A DNA stretch of 64,000 nucleotides from Dermatophagoides farinae (taxonomy: Eukaryota; Arthropoda; Arachnida; Sarcoptiformes; Pyroglyphidae): positions 5,151,001 through 5,215,000 of the forward strand of contig NC_134679.1 of assembly GCF_024713945.1 (NCBI RefSeq). Direction: 5' to 3'. The notes beneath the pieces were generated by a model, which saw only the letters and a list, made by a program, of their open reading frames with translations, was not told the origin of the DNA and made no database searches. Each line of letters begins with the position of its first letter. Positions within the stretch are counted from its first letter, which is position 1. The position numbers and the translations under genes are program-made. Shown here one piece after another: positions 25,330 to 37,502 of this stretch.

Positions 25330-27132
25330 CTAGAAGGGATAGAGATTATTAAAAACATTAATCCATTCGAATGATGAAGCAGATGTTATACGGATCAAAT
25401 CAAACTTAGTAATGATGACTGTCACTGCATCATGTTCGAATTTTTATATATTTTACCATCACATTAACAAAAGATTGCCTGCCTCTCTCTCTCTCTCTTT
25501 TTCCCTATCACTCTTTCATTCAAAAACATACATTCTCAGTGCTTGATTGCCATTGTAAATCACAAAATCAAAAAGCGGCAGCAATTCGCAATACTGATTG
25601 TTGATTGCTTTTCGTATAAATTGTTGTATATGCATGTATATTTTTTTTGGAGGCACTATGTATATCGAAATACCTGAGAGAATGTTTCAGATTGCACGTC
25701 CAAAAGCTGATATTAAATGCAATAGCAAAGATAGATAGATTCTTATCTCATATTAGCATTTGTTCATTTGTGCTTTGATTTCTCCCTCATCTAGAAGACG
25801 GACAATCCGACTGAATAGGATCAATTACCCCAATCATGATAATGATTGTCATATCATATCGATTACACAATGTAAAATATGACCCCTTATAAAATATGAC
25901 CTTGACGTATGATGACCCATTACTGGTGATGATTAATAATCGACGATCCATGATTCAAATTCGAATATGCGCGTTAGATTTTTAATTTCTAATGTTTGTT
26001 CATTTAATTGTTAACAATTTTTGGACACACTGGACTGAGCATCTAAGGAAATTACAAAATAGCCAAGTATAATGAAAACTCGTCTCATTGCTAAATTTGT
26101 AACATCGTACTTGGAACAAATAAGAGTGAACAAGTGGGATTATCGTTTGATTATTGCTCCAGGTGTTGCCTAAACATTTTTCTTTGACTGGACTAGCCCA
26201 TATGATTTTACGTAACATAAGAAAATTTTGAATCGATGGATAAATTGCAAAGAAAGAACCCATCTGTTTACAATAAAAAAAATTCATTGAATGACTCATA
26301 CAAATGGGTACCTTGTGAAAGAGAAATTACACAATGGAAAGCAACTTATAAATATTGCTTTCATCATTTGTTAGTCATTATCTTAATGGCCAATGATCAT
26401 TTGCATCATGTGTGGCTTAGATGAACGATACGATTATGTTGGCAGAGTCCATCAATCGAGTTCAACAAGCTATTCGGTGTTTGTGTATTTGTGGTCATTT
26501 CTTTCCTCATTCAATCTAATCCTCGTTGTTTGTGATGATTGGCTAATGTGCTTGATTATGAAATTTCATATGTCATTTCAGTTTAAATTCATTTTTCGTT
26601 GATTAGATTAATGTTTTTCAACATCCTATGACCATTCATAGAAACAAATGAAAAAACAATGTACACCTTTCTTGAATTTCCTCGTAATTTTCGATTATTT
26701 CCTTTTTTTGAATAATTTTTTCGAATGTTGTTTTTTAATTTGTCGATTTTTTCAATAAATTTGCAATTTCAAACAAATTCATAAACAAATTGTCATTTGC
26801 AAGATCGGAACTCGATAACAGATTTCAGCATATATTTATGGGTACGTGAGTTTGGTTGAATAAAAATTACAATTTGTTTGGTTTTTTTTCATTATTACAA
26901 ATATCCGTTGGTTTATTTATATTTGTTATCATCCGTTTTTTCACATTAATTTCATGATCTCATTGTTTATAACGACGAAAAATAACGATGAACGGCCAAC
27001 AAAACGATTGCAAGTCTTTTTTACAAAAACAGGAAACCTATTTATGTTGAATGAAGTGCTGAAAGTATTGATTCTATCAATTTGAATGTGATCAATATGG
27101 TGTATACATATGCATATGTTTATGTTATCTGA
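25330..27132. other. intergenic or intronic, no supported gene
   Basis: Contains open frames at 26000-26299 (-) and 26236-26602 (+) with no recognisable domain. The minus frame has an acceptor-like CAG upstream of an MGSFFAIYPS-like reading, which could be a further exon of the membrane-protein gene to its left. The stretch from about 26640 to 27130 is AT-rich and holds the 3' UTR of the stomatin-like gene (TTTATT on +, about 26911). Confidence 0.4.
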
Positions 27133-28658
27133 CTATGATCTCGATATCGATGACAATGACACAGTCAACATTGGCATCGGTACCGGATAAAATATTGTTG
27201 TTTCCTTATCGAATGAATTGGAGCTCAGATTCTGAAGGAAACGAAGCTGAAAAGACATTGGTTCCACGGACATGATTTCCGAAGCTTCTTTTAATCCATA
27301 CGATGCTTTAAGATCTCCTTTGGCAGCAATAATCTACGAAAGAGATTTTAATGGTAATGATTTAGAATTAATCATACAGTTAATTATTGGGGATGTGAAT
27401 CGTGATCATTTCACGTCATTGATGGTCAAACACAATAACTAGGACGCACAATCATTTCGAAAGTCTTTTGCAATCTATAGCTTTGTCTTTCAGGACAAGT
27501 TTGTATCCGAAACATGCTAATTATGCTTTAATCATCATCATCATCATCATCGTGATGTTCATTACCTTAGCTCTTGCATCTCGTGTTGTTTCAGCTTCCA
27601 CAGCCATTGACCTTTGCATTGATGAAGGAAGTCGAACATCTTTACTGAATACAAAAGATGAGAAAGAGAAACAATGAAAGAAAATGTTAAATTGTAATGG
27701 ATAATGATCCTTACACTTCAACTCTTTCGATTTTAACTCCTGTGAATACAATAAAAAATCAGTGAAAATTGGAGACATTGATGTTGATAATATATTTACC
27801 CCATGATTTGGTTACCGTGTCGACCATCTCGTTGATATCGATTCCAATCTTATTTCGATCATAAAGAATTTCCGACAATGTTTTTGTACCTAAAACGTTT
27901 CTTAAAGTAACTGAAGTAAGAAGCTGTGTTGCTTGGCCATAATCGAAAACATTCGATACGGCTATAGTGGGCAGCCATATTCGATAGAAAAGTACAGCAT
28001 CAACCGATATAGTGACCGAATCTTTGGTCAAAACCTTGAAGAAAGAGTGAAAACGTGAAAGATGGAGAAATATAATTGTTATATGCTACAAACAACTATT
28101 TTAAATAAATTTGATGATTACTTCTTGTGGGGGTATATCGTAGGTGATTGTCCGTAAATCAACAACTGAATAATCATCGATGCATGGCAATACGAAAAAC
28201 AATCCTGGACCTATCCACACATCATATTAATTCGGTCATTAATTCAATTTTAAAATTAACACTTTTACCTCTGGTTCCGCATCCAACCAATTTTCCCAGT
28301 CGAAATATGACGGCCCTTTCATATTCTTGGGCAATCTAGCCATGAAGAAGTTGAAAAATCATAAATCAAAAGAAAAAAAAAATGGTGAGACAATCGTTAG
28401 TATAGCAATGTGTGAATGAAAAAAAAACCTTACCTTGAAACACATGAACAAACTTATAGGAAAGGTGGAAACCAATAACAAATACGAGCCTAATATTAAT
28501 AAATTCTCAAATAAACTTGATTCCGGTTGTTGGACACGATTATTATGATCGCTATAACTATCGGTCACTTGAGTGGACATACGTGCAAAAATTTGCTGAT
28601 CATTATCACGCTGAATAGTTGTTATAGTGGCCATTGTTTTCTTCTTTCTGACTGACAT
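27133..28658 (-). CDS. stomatin / MEC-2-like PHB-domain membrane protein
   Basis: Stomatins are cholesterol-associated inner-leaflet scaffolds that modulate ion channels (MEC-2 in touch neurons, podocin in kidney). Exons 28658-28434, 28335-28269, 28210-28122, 28034-27800, 27739-27715 (25 nt), 27644-27566 and 27333-27133 keep phase and encode 306 residues. Residues 1-45 are polar. About 47-75 form the membrane hairpin with the conserved proline ([11 protein letters not shown]). The PHB domain follows: [83 protein letters not shown], then the coiled region [19 protein letters not shown] and the C-terminal LRFLQNL. The Gly-rich loop after GKL reads GCGTRG rather than the common GGARG. Intact and typical in length; which stomatin subfamily is uncertain. 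Confidence 0.95.
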
Positions 28659-28978
28659 ATGACTCTATTAAGCAAAAGAAAAACTGATCTTGTTGTTGAT
28701 CGCCAATCAAATGTGGTTGCCCATGGATATATCGACCCTGTATGGTGGTGTTTGCGTTTTAATGTGGACGCGGTTTGGATCGATTTAAATCAATTGTCTT
28801 TTTTTCTATTGTAATGACGTGGTACGACTTTTCACGTAGTATAGCAAATTGATTTCTTTGCTACGGAATCCGCGAGTAATGATAAATAAATCAAGGCAAC
28901 AAATATGAATGAAAACATGAAAAAAGTTTTTATTGATTATTTTTTAAAATAATATTTATGAACACACAATGGCCAATT

Positions 28979-30398
28979 TCAATTATTATTATCGTCATTG
29001 TCATCATCACTGCCAACATCATCATCATCATCATCATCACCACCATTATCATCATCATCGATATCGTTGTCGTCTTCATCACTGTCATCATCGTTATTGT
29101 TGTCATCCCAGCCAAGTGATTTAGAATCATCATTTGTTGGATGACCATTTATTTCAAGATCTTTTTTCTTGTACTCGGTTATCAATGTTTCCATTCTATC
29201 CTTGGCTTCAACGGAATTTCTTTCCAATTGTTCAATCAAACCGGCATCATTTTCAATGGCCACTGTAGAATCTGGTGAATCTGTATAATTTAGTATATGA
29301 TAATTATCCAGACATTCACATTGGATAGAGCTACGTCTTTTGTCCATCTCATCAATTATATGCCGATAGATTCGAATGAGAACATCATCTGTTAGCTGAA
29401 AGTCAATTTTTTTGGCATTCAGTTGGTCTGAAATGGCTTCTTTGAGATCAAAAATGGTGAACATGGGCAGCTTGATTACTGTTAGCTTTTTGGATTGTAA
29501 CGTTTCATTTTCGGCTTTACTTAATGAAAAAAGATACTGATTAAAATAGTCTTCAACAATTTGATTTAATTGAGGATCGTCTAATTGATTATATGTAAAT
29601 TTTCTGTACAACTGTGAACCAGAATCCGTTGACCGATTTAATAATGTTTCTCGTCGCTGCCATATTTGTACGGCTTGCTTCTCGAGACGTGGTATGTATT
29701 TAGTGAACACTGTTTCGTCTTCCATTTCATCCAATGTTAATGGTCTTAATTGGCATTCAAAAAGTTTATCCTGAATTTTTTTCAAATGTAGAGTCAATTT
29801 ATTAATTTTCCGTTGTGTTTTTCTATCCAATCCAACTTTGGAATGTTCACTTTTTGTTGGAAGTGTGAATCGGTACAATTCTTTCATCAAATCGTTATGC
29901 AAAGTGATGGCAATGTTTACTATGGAAGAATTAGCATTTTTTGACAAATCGTCCGTAAATGAATCAAATAATCTGATGAATTGTGGATTCTTGATAAAAT
30001 CTCTACAATTGGCTTTAAGTTTATCAATAATAGAAGTCAATTTGGTGAGGCTAGCTTCGTACAAATCAGGATCAGTGACAATTTCACCAAACATTTTCAT
30101 GTACTAGAAATTCAAATTTTGAAAAAATAAAAAGATGGAATGAAAATCAAATTGATTAATCTTACCTGTCGAATGGAATCTTGTGCTTTTGTCAACTGTT
30201 CATCTCCAGTTTCATCAGGGAACAATCGGTAGTTTTCAAAACATTCTTTCACGTCATTTTTTATTTTCTTCTCGATCTTCATATATAATAAATTTATAAT
30301 TGTAATTGATAATCATCAAATTATTTATAAAAGTTTTTACTCACTGTAGATGATGTTAATGAGATAAAATCAATCTTTCTTTTACAATTTGAATCCAT
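28979..30398 (-). CDS. DAXX: DAXX-like histone H3.3 chaperone
   Basis: DAXX is a nuclear H3.3-H4 chaperone that also binds SUMOylated partners. Exons 30398-30345, 30276-30166 and 30103-28979 keep phase and encode 429 residues. The order fits DAXX: an N-terminal helical bundle, then the histone-binding helices: TLDEMEDETVFTKYIPRLEK followed by QIWQRRETLLNR, NQIVEDYFNQYLF, a 'D/E-x-FP-like' LPMFTIFDLKEAI, the long helix with MDKRRS, and the LIEQLERNSVEAKDRMETL helix. It ends in an acidic Asp-rich tail of about 45 residues encoded by an imprecise (ATC/GAT)n tract. The human protein is longer (740) with a Ser/Pro-rich C-terminus and SUMO motifs, not visible here. Similarity is by pattern and length, with no exact long matches. 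Its start faces the next gene across 264 bp. Confidence 0.65.
28990..29105. repeat. (ATC)n-rich tract inside the acidic tail of the DAXX-like gene
   Basis: A run of imperfect ATC/GAT triplets encodes Asp, Asn and Glu on the minus strand, so the repeat length directly sets the length of the acidic tail. Confidence 0.8.
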
Positions 30399-30662
30399 TT
30401 GTTCAGTTGATGTTTTTTTTATTTCAACAAAAACTTAGGAAAAAACTTTCATGTTTCGAATGGATCGAAACATTTGTGGCTCCAAATAGCGGTTAACAAA
30501 CCAACTAAGTGGAAATAGTCATTTATTCAAAATTGAATTGAAGCGCGTTGATTTTGTTATCGAATAAATTAAAATTCGAAATTTCAAATTCACATACTAA
30601 TCATTTGCATTTATTATTATCGTTTATAATTGTTATAAATTGTTATTTGTTAAATTCTTGTC
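30399..30662. promoter_or_regulatory. 264-bp divergent intergenic region
   Basis: Separates the start codons of the DAXX-like gene (-) and the single-TM gene (+). It is short enough to be a shared bidirectional promoter. It holds T-runs and AT-rich blocks; no distinct TATA box could be assigned with confidence. Confidence 0.4.
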
Positions 30663-31349
30663 ATGGCTATTGTATGTGAATCACCATTTTCGATTGAACA
30701 ACAAGAATGGCCATCACAATGTTCATCGATGGAAAAATTACTTGACTATGAAACCATTATGAAATGTTTGATACAACGATGCATACAGATTTGTAAGGAA
30801 AAATTCCGTTTGATAGTGGCCAATTTAAGAATTCAATCAAGTCAATTCTACAATAATGAAACATCATCAAAACTAAGCATTGGAGCCGAAGAATGGAACG
30901 AATGTGAAAAAGCTCGCAAAGATTATATCGAATGTCAACAGAACCATTGTCAAGAAATGCAAACAAGCATCCGACAAGTTGTGGACCGATTCGCTAATAT
31001 ATTCAACAGCAGCAGTCATTATTATACCACGACTCAAGCAACTATAGATTGGATTCGTGGCCGTCGTTTCGCCGTGACAGCCGATGATCGAGATGATTAT
31101 AAATTTCTTCAAAAAAAGCCAAATACAACCATCATCATAAATAAAACCGATTCATATGATCAAAATGATCTCATCAGTGGATCAACCATGGTGATTAACA
31201 CCATGTGGCTGCAGTGGATATTTTTGATTTGGACTTTTTTGATCGCCATCGTATTGCTATTGTCGACAATAAAATACTATCTTAGGCGAAACGTAACAAC
31301 CTATAAAACTACCATCAGCCATAAAGATAATAATGGTTACGAAATGTGA
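30663..31349 (+). CDS. single-pass membrane protein, unknown family
   Basis: Single-exon frame of 228 residues. Residues 1-170 are polar with eight cysteines grouped as MKCLIQRCIQIC and as ECEK...ECQQNHC, and potential N-glycosylation sites (YNNETS, FNSSS, PNTT, INKT). One strong membrane helix lies near residues 178-200 (LQWIFLIWTFLIAIVLLLST) and is followed by a basic stop-transfer KYYLRR and a 25-residue tail. There is no clear signal peptide at the ATG, so either the start lies in an unseen upstream exon or it is a reverse-signal-anchor protein. The glycosylation sites favour an extracellular N-terminal part. Only 48 bp separate its stop from the stop of the facing SMYD4-like gene. Confidence 0.65.
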   Translation: MAIVCESPFSIEQQEWPSQCSSMEKLLDYETIMKCLIQRCIQICKEKFRLIVANLRIQSSQFYNNETSSKLSIGAEEWNECEKARKDYIECQQNHCQEMQTSIRQVVDRFANIFNSSSHYYTTTQATIDWIRGRRFAVTADDRDDYKFLQKKPNTTIIINKTDSYDQNDLISGSTMVINTMWLQWIFLIWTFLIAIVLLLSTIKYYLRRNVTTYKTTISHKDNNGYEM

Positions 31350-31397
31350 GAGAGAGAGAGAGAAATCTAGTTTAGATTTTTTGAATTAAATAATAAT

Positions 31398-33784
31398 TTA
31401 TTCATTGGATTTGGCAATTGTTAAACACAATTGACATTGATTGCATGGCTTAAGATTGAAACGTCGTAACCATCTTAGACGTTGTTGGCCACTACATTCT
31501 GGTATTTGGTTAGATATACGTAATGTATCGCCTGCTCCAATTCTGGTTGATGCTTTGTAAATAATCTTACCATAACGGCAATAATGACGTTCAACATTCG
31601 CTTCGGTTGGACATACGGTTTGCAGACGGGCACTAAATGCTCCCAGTGCTCGGCCGACATTTTCTTGATATACGACATTACGTCGATAATGATGTGGATT
31701 GTTATGTGCAGTAGTCATCATGGATTGTTTGATTAGGTCATGATGACCGATTGGCGAATGTTTAAATCGGTACATGGTAGCGAATACGATCCGTATCAAT
31801 CGTATTAGATCATCCATTTCAACAGGATGTTTTTCTGATTGATTTTCCTCATTAACAGAACGGATTGCTTCCATATCTAGTCTAGAAAGTCGGAATTTAT
31901 GTGCTATGATCATAGCCAATCGGATTGAATCAAAAAGCATTTTTCGACAATCATCAGCTTCGGGCAGTTGCAAATCTATTTGACCGATAGTTGAATAGGG
32001 TAAATCAAGCATCAATTGGGTGAACACAGTCATCATGAAAGGAAGTTTGACAGGATATCTTAAACCATGATCATAGGCTCTTATTACATCCACACGTGAA
32101 GCGTCAATAATCAATCGTATGGGCAACGATGCAAACAAATCATACACTAATGCAACAATATGATCATTGTTAAAATGTTCATAGATGATCGATGTAGATA
32201 GTGTACAAGTTCTGGGATGGCTAGTGGCCGCGGCCATACGCTCACAGACTACATTACAGAAAACAGATTCTGAACACATGGAACATGGTATAAAATGATG
32301 TGATAATCGGCGCCTACAATAGGCACAATACTTTTTCCAATACATTCGTTTCACCGAAAAGGCAACAATTTTTTCATAGAAAATGGTTTCTCCTTTTTGT
32401 ATTGGCCGTGATGCACATAGATAACGACCATCCATACTGTTAAAGTGAGCAGCTGCGAATATATCTGAATATGCAAATTCTTGATGCGCCTTTATGGAAT
32501 TATATTTGATTAGTTATTGAGTGTGAGATAAAGTGAAAGAAAGGATCGGCTTACCTTAGCTGTATCCATTGATATGCTTACCAAATCATCATCCATTGAT
32601 GGTTGCTTTTGGCCTGGAATTCCTTGAATAATCTGTTGATTTCTAAGCTTTTTAATCACGTCTTCTGAATCAATGGGTAAACCTTCTCTTTTCAATCGTC
32701 TTAAAACTGATCCATATGACCGAAATAAAATTGAATTGGCATTTGATCCGCGCATGAATTCGATTATTTGACTGGATGATCCTCGCTGTTGTTCACTGTT
32801 AGGTGAATAATCAAAATAAGCTAGCAGTTGTAATTCTCGGATCAATTGTTGATAGCGTTGTAAGTGATTTTCACGTTTCAATGAGCCCAATGATTGATAT
32901 GATGGATTGGTCAACAGACGATAGTAACATTTGACCGCATAGTAGAATAATTGTTGTGATAAACGAACATCCGCAGAAGCGTTAACTGTGGATAATGAAC
33001 TAATGCTATGCTCAGATTTTTGTTGACAAACCTGAGATAATAATATGTCCAAATCATGTGCAGCTGTTAGATATTTGGATGCTTGCATGCATACAAGCAT
33101 TCGTTGCCAATATGCCTGTACAACCTGTTCATCATCACCTATACGTATCAACTTGGTTAATAATTTAAATCGGATTTGTAGATCATTCTCATCGTCCACC
33201 AGCTTAAATAATTTTTCACCATCTTGTCGCTGTTTACTGTTCCGTTCAGCCAGTTGATTTGTCCATCGTTTAAATTCATCATTAATGTTGTAAAGAGCAT
33301 CGAACATGGATCGATTAGATAACAATTGTGTCAACATATCATCAATCGTACGAAGTGAATTATGTTGCTGTAAGAAAGTTGTCAATTGAATTTGGAACAT
33401 ATGTTCTTTGGTTTCAATTCGAAGATCAATTGAACCTGGAGCGATTGTCGTTGCGATCCTTTCACGTTTTAATTGTCTTAGCAATTGTTGCCACATTCGT
33501 TTTGCACGTAACATTGCCATTTTACTCCTACGCATAGATGCATAAATTTTATCAATCATTTGTTCTCGTTGTTCGAATGTAGCCAATTCGAATCGACGAT
33601 AACGATGAAATTTTTTTGAATCTGTTCTTTCCAATGGAAACATAAATCCTGTATAACCACAAGCTAACTGTTGCATTAATTGTCGAAAACCATTTGGATC
33701 ATTATTTAGATAATAGTCGATACGTTCTTTACGTTTTTGATATCGACGGGTATAACTTGGAATGTGGACGTTCATGGTCGCCAT
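31398..33784 (-). CDS. SMYD4: SMYD4-like SET/MYND protein with TPR-type N-terminus
   Basis: Exons 33784-32555 and 32489-31398 (65-nt intron) encode 773 residues, close to human SMYD4 (804). An alpha-helical, Leu- and Gln-rich N-terminal half of about 410 residues fits the TPR region. The split SET domain starts at GRYLCASRPIQKGETIFYEK. A MYND zinc finger follows with CAYC, CSMC, CNVVC and a distal CTL, and the SET/post-SET part ends CNQCQLC. The catalytic NHSCxPN motif reads TVCPTEANVERHY and the GEEI-SYG motif reads GDTLRISNQI, so methyltransferase activity is doubtful. The AATAAA at its 3' end (31397-31402 on the complementary strand) overlaps the TAA stop. It lies 144 bp downstream of the next minus-strand gene. 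Confidence 0.8.
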
Positions 33785-33928
33785 TATCGTAAATCAAAAA
33801 TACATCAACGAATAAAATCGAATTTATTCACAATTTGTGGCATTCAAATAGTACTTAATCTAATACTATTTACCATTGTATTTATAATGTTGAACAATAG
33901 TTGAACAATGACTTTTCGATATGCATGG

Positions 33929-35125
33929 TTAGTCTGAAAAACAAGTTAACAATTTGGCAACAATGTCACCATCGACAATATGGTCTGGATATATCCGTTC
34001 TAAACAACGAACGTAATGCTGATCATATTGTCGTGCCTGTTTTAATCGATACTCCAACCATCTAGAAGCTAGCCAATGGAACCATTTATAACGTGAACAA
34101 TGTCTATAGGCAAACACAGTAAATCCATAATGGACTTTGGATAGATAATTTTTTAATTGAATATCATCCTCATCAATAGCTGGTGCTAGCGTTGTAGACC
34201 ATACAAATCGGCAACCATATCTCATCATAACGTTGTAATTGATAAAAGGTTCGAGTTGACCGAGCGATTGGAATATGGCCTGAGACATCCGTCGTGCTGT
34301 GACAATTATCGATTCATCATTGGATTTCATCATAAGCGTCGGCAGCCATTCTTCTCGAAAAATTTGCTCGCACATTTCGACAATTTCAACATTCGACCCT
34401 GCGCAAAGATTAAATGTATCATCAATACCAAGACAATGGCCAATTGTACGCCAAAAATGAAACACACAATGTACGTCTCGTTGGGTCAAAAGGTTGAATC
34501 CAAGCTTTGATCGGAAATGAGTAAATAAGCTGATGATAAATTAATAAACACGATTCATACCTGTTTGGGAAAGATGGCAAACAAACCAATAAATGCAAAT
34601 TGCCCATTGTGCATTCGATGTTGATTCATCCAACATGGTTCAGTTGAAGACGATAATTTATTTAATTTTCTTGATACCTGGCCATGCATTTGGCGTACCG
34701 TTAGCAACGATCTGTATGCTTTGCTTTCCTTATCAAATGGATAATGTTCAAACCAAGTAATGATATGTTCGATTGTTGTTAGATATCTTTGAAACAAATG
34801 AGCCACCGATTTCGATTTACCCGTACTCATCAAAGGAATCAGTTCAGCTGGATTATAAAATGTCAACGCCAAACCATAAATAAAGCTCAATATGAATCTA
34901 ATAGAAACAAGACATTCAGGTAACAAATACATCATTGCAATTGCCAGAGACTTACGTGCTTTTGTATGTATAGAATAGCTGCTGTGCTCGACGGAAATTA
35001 TCTGGATCAAACCATTCCGGTGGTCGTAGGTATTCATTTTTATCGTGATGAATATCACATTGAACACTGTTCGCATTCTCTAAAATATGAGTCCGTCTCT
35101 GTTTAATACGTTCAAACAAATTCAT
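33929..35125 (-). CDS. MPAB/Lcp-domain (DUF2236) oxygenase-like protein
   Basis: Exons 35125-34956, 34897-34561 and 34504-33929 keep phase and encode 360 residues starting MNLFERIKQRR. Typical family features: FYTYKSTFILSFIYGLALTF, the conserved RQMHGQVSRKLN and NQHRMHNGQFAFIGLFAIFP helices, and DVHCVFHFWRTIGHCLGIDD, the region that holds metal/haem-ligand histidines in bacterial relatives (rubber oxygenase Lcp, mycophenolic acid MpaB). The substrate in arthropods is not known; family members are haem-binding oxidoreductases or membrane-associated. The protein is polar overall with one hydrophobic segment near residues 55-80. No signal peptide is seen. Assignment rests on motif pattern. Confidence 0.75.
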
Positions 35126-35589
35126 GGCTTAAATTTGTATATGTTCGTCATGTTTGAGATTGAAATGACTAATGGTCACCATAAGTTGATAAAAAATTCA
35201 GCTTAAACTTAAACATGGCCTTGTATAATTCCGTCTTTCTCTTTTCATTTAACAATTTATTTATATCCGTTCATGTCGTCATGTATCTTATTTATTGTAT
35301 TGTAGTTACAATAACTAATAACTAACTTTAGTTACAATAATGAAGCAATAAACTGAAAACAATAAACCTATATGTCGACATATGTTCATTAAAAAAAAAT
35401 AAATGAATTTTCTGATGGTTCTCTTACCATTAATTCAACTAATTAATGTTGCCGCGGTGACTAATGATGAAGCATATTTTCGAAGAAATTGAAATGGAAT
35501 TTTATCAACTAAATACATGCTTGGAACAATCCATTTGGTGAAGACATTTTCATTCGACAATTAGCTATTGGAAAATCAAAAAGTAAAAA
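35126..35589. other. promoter-side intergenic region, 464 bp
   Basis: Separates the divergent MPAB-type gene and the first receptor-like gene. It is AT-rich, with a repeated ATAACTAATAACTAACTTTAG patch at 35300-35340. Nothing else is distinct. Confidence 0.5.
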
Positions 35590-37049
35590 ATGTCTGGATT
35601 CCTATGGCTAACAAAACAACCATGGATGGATGTCCTATACCGGTGGTTTGCTCCTTATCAGCTACGTTATACTAATGCATTCACTCAAACCACATTAAAT
35701 CAGATAAATCATCATCGCCGATATCGGTTTGAGATTTGTCGTCGACAATTACCAACCATATCTCTGATGGTTTTGATGGTGATGATCATCATATTTCTTG
35801 ACCACGATGAACAGCTAACCATAATATGGGCGATTAAACAGAGCAATGTTTTCAATATTTGGTTTGGTCATCAATTCACTCGTGTCATTGTATGCTGTTA
35901 TCTTATTTTTCTTAGCTATGGATCCATAATGATCATGCATCGTTTTCTACCTTTTTGTCATAACAAATGGAACAATATGGTACTGAAGGATTTACTTGAA
36001 TATCATAATCGAAAGTTGCCAGCATGTCGATTGCGACTACTTCGTGGTTGTGATTCAAATACATTGAAGCATATCGACTGGACCTTGTTTGGTCTTGAGA
36101 TTATATTTACGCTAGCTCCGATCATTTATGGTACTTATTGCTTTGTTGTTTTTATCAAAATGATTTCAGAATTTGTAATCATTATTTTTTGTTGATGTTT
36201 GTAGCAATAGTAGCTTTGATTGCGTCTGCTATTTTCGTCTATCAATTGTACCATAATCCACCGGCAACTCTATTGGTAGCAATCATGGAATTATATGTGT
36301 TTGGAATCGGTATTATAGTCATATTTATAATTATAAGTGGTGCTCTTTGGTTATTTATCGATGCAGAATTGCGAACCATATACTTTCAGGATTGTTTTAT
36401 TCAGCTTAATTCATTAATGAACGCTTCGGTACGAGATATTCATAATGTACGACGACGAAAATGTAAATATTTAGACCATTCAGGCGAATGGGAAAGACGA
36501 TTAATGCATTTCATGTATCGTCACAATTTTCTTTGTTGGTTTCTACAGCGTATGAATCCATGGTGGAAACGAAGAAATCTAATTTGTGTTATCATAACCA
36601 TACCGAACAATGCAATGATGGTCAATCTATTGCTTTTTCAAACGTTTGAGCCACGAAGATTTCTCGTCTTATTTGCTTTCACCGTATTGCAATTAGTGTT
36701 GGCAGCCATTGCCGAAGGAATTATACCGGCAATCAATTATTATGCCATTGGTGCTCGACAATCCATGTACGCATACTTGGCTTTATTACCTCAGCACTCA
36801 GCATCATTTTCAGTCAGATCGAATCTCAAAGCATTAAGCTATTTGGAACGTATCACATCTGATCGAATGACCATTGGCGTCCAGATTGGCATCGAGCAAT
36901 TTGTCATCACATATGCTTCTTATTGGCAGGTAAGTCATTATTACTTTTTCCATTTATTCAAATTTACCCTCATTACTTTATAGTTCATTGGGCTTTACGT
37001 GGGATATTTTTTTCGAACCATCAAACTGTTTTCGTCAAACAGGGCCTGA
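35590..37049 (+). CDS. gustatory-receptor-like 7TM protein, copy 1
   Basis: Arthropod gustatory receptors are chemosensory 7TM ion channels. Exons 35590-36130, 36205-36929 and 36984-37049 keep phase and encode 443 residues, the usual length. Shared features with the next gene: MSGF-LTKQPW start, several hydrophobic segments, a LKHIDWTLFGLEIIFTLAPI block before the first intron, and a terminal TM7 whose TYASYWQ/F motif resembles the Gr signature TYhhhhhQF. Here the motif has one fewer hydrophobic residue and is split by a phase-0 intron between Q and F, the kind of final-intron position known for Gr genes. The ligand is unknown. Confidence 0.75.
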
Positions 37050-37502
37050 ACCAGAACTTTGAACCTGGCTTTCATCATTTCATTGTCGATCAATTTTATT
37101 GTCGCTTGATTCCTAATTATTGTAATAATAATTGTCAATAACACTAACGGATTACTTAGAAATTGACACATGAATTCTGTTTTTAAAAAAAATGTTTGAA
37201 TCAAATGATAAATGAAAAACTTGACAATCAATTAATGTACAGGTTTCTCTTGAATTGTGCTAAAATAAACAATTCTTAATTAGTTGGCTTGCCAATCGGT
37301 TATAATTTATTCGCTAAATAATGGTTGCATAATACAATAAAAGAGTGCAATTGGCAAACTTTTTTTTCAATTTTATCAAGCCCAAAGACGGAGAGAAAGT
37401 GATAAATTCACAAGAATTTGAAACCAACATAGTTCGCTTTATGATTGTATGGTAATGAAAATTCTTGTATGCATTCATGCTAATGATCAGAGCAAAACAA
37501 AC
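37050..37502. other. intergenic between receptor-like copies, 453 bp
   Basis: Holds the 3' UTR of copy 1 with AATAAA at 37264 and the upstream region of copy 2. An open frame (36995-37231, -) has no support. Confidence 0.5.

Noticed and set aside
36138-36204. Upstream in-frame start for the second receptor exon
   Set aside because: This segment is intron 1 of receptor copy 1; the frame merely reads through it.
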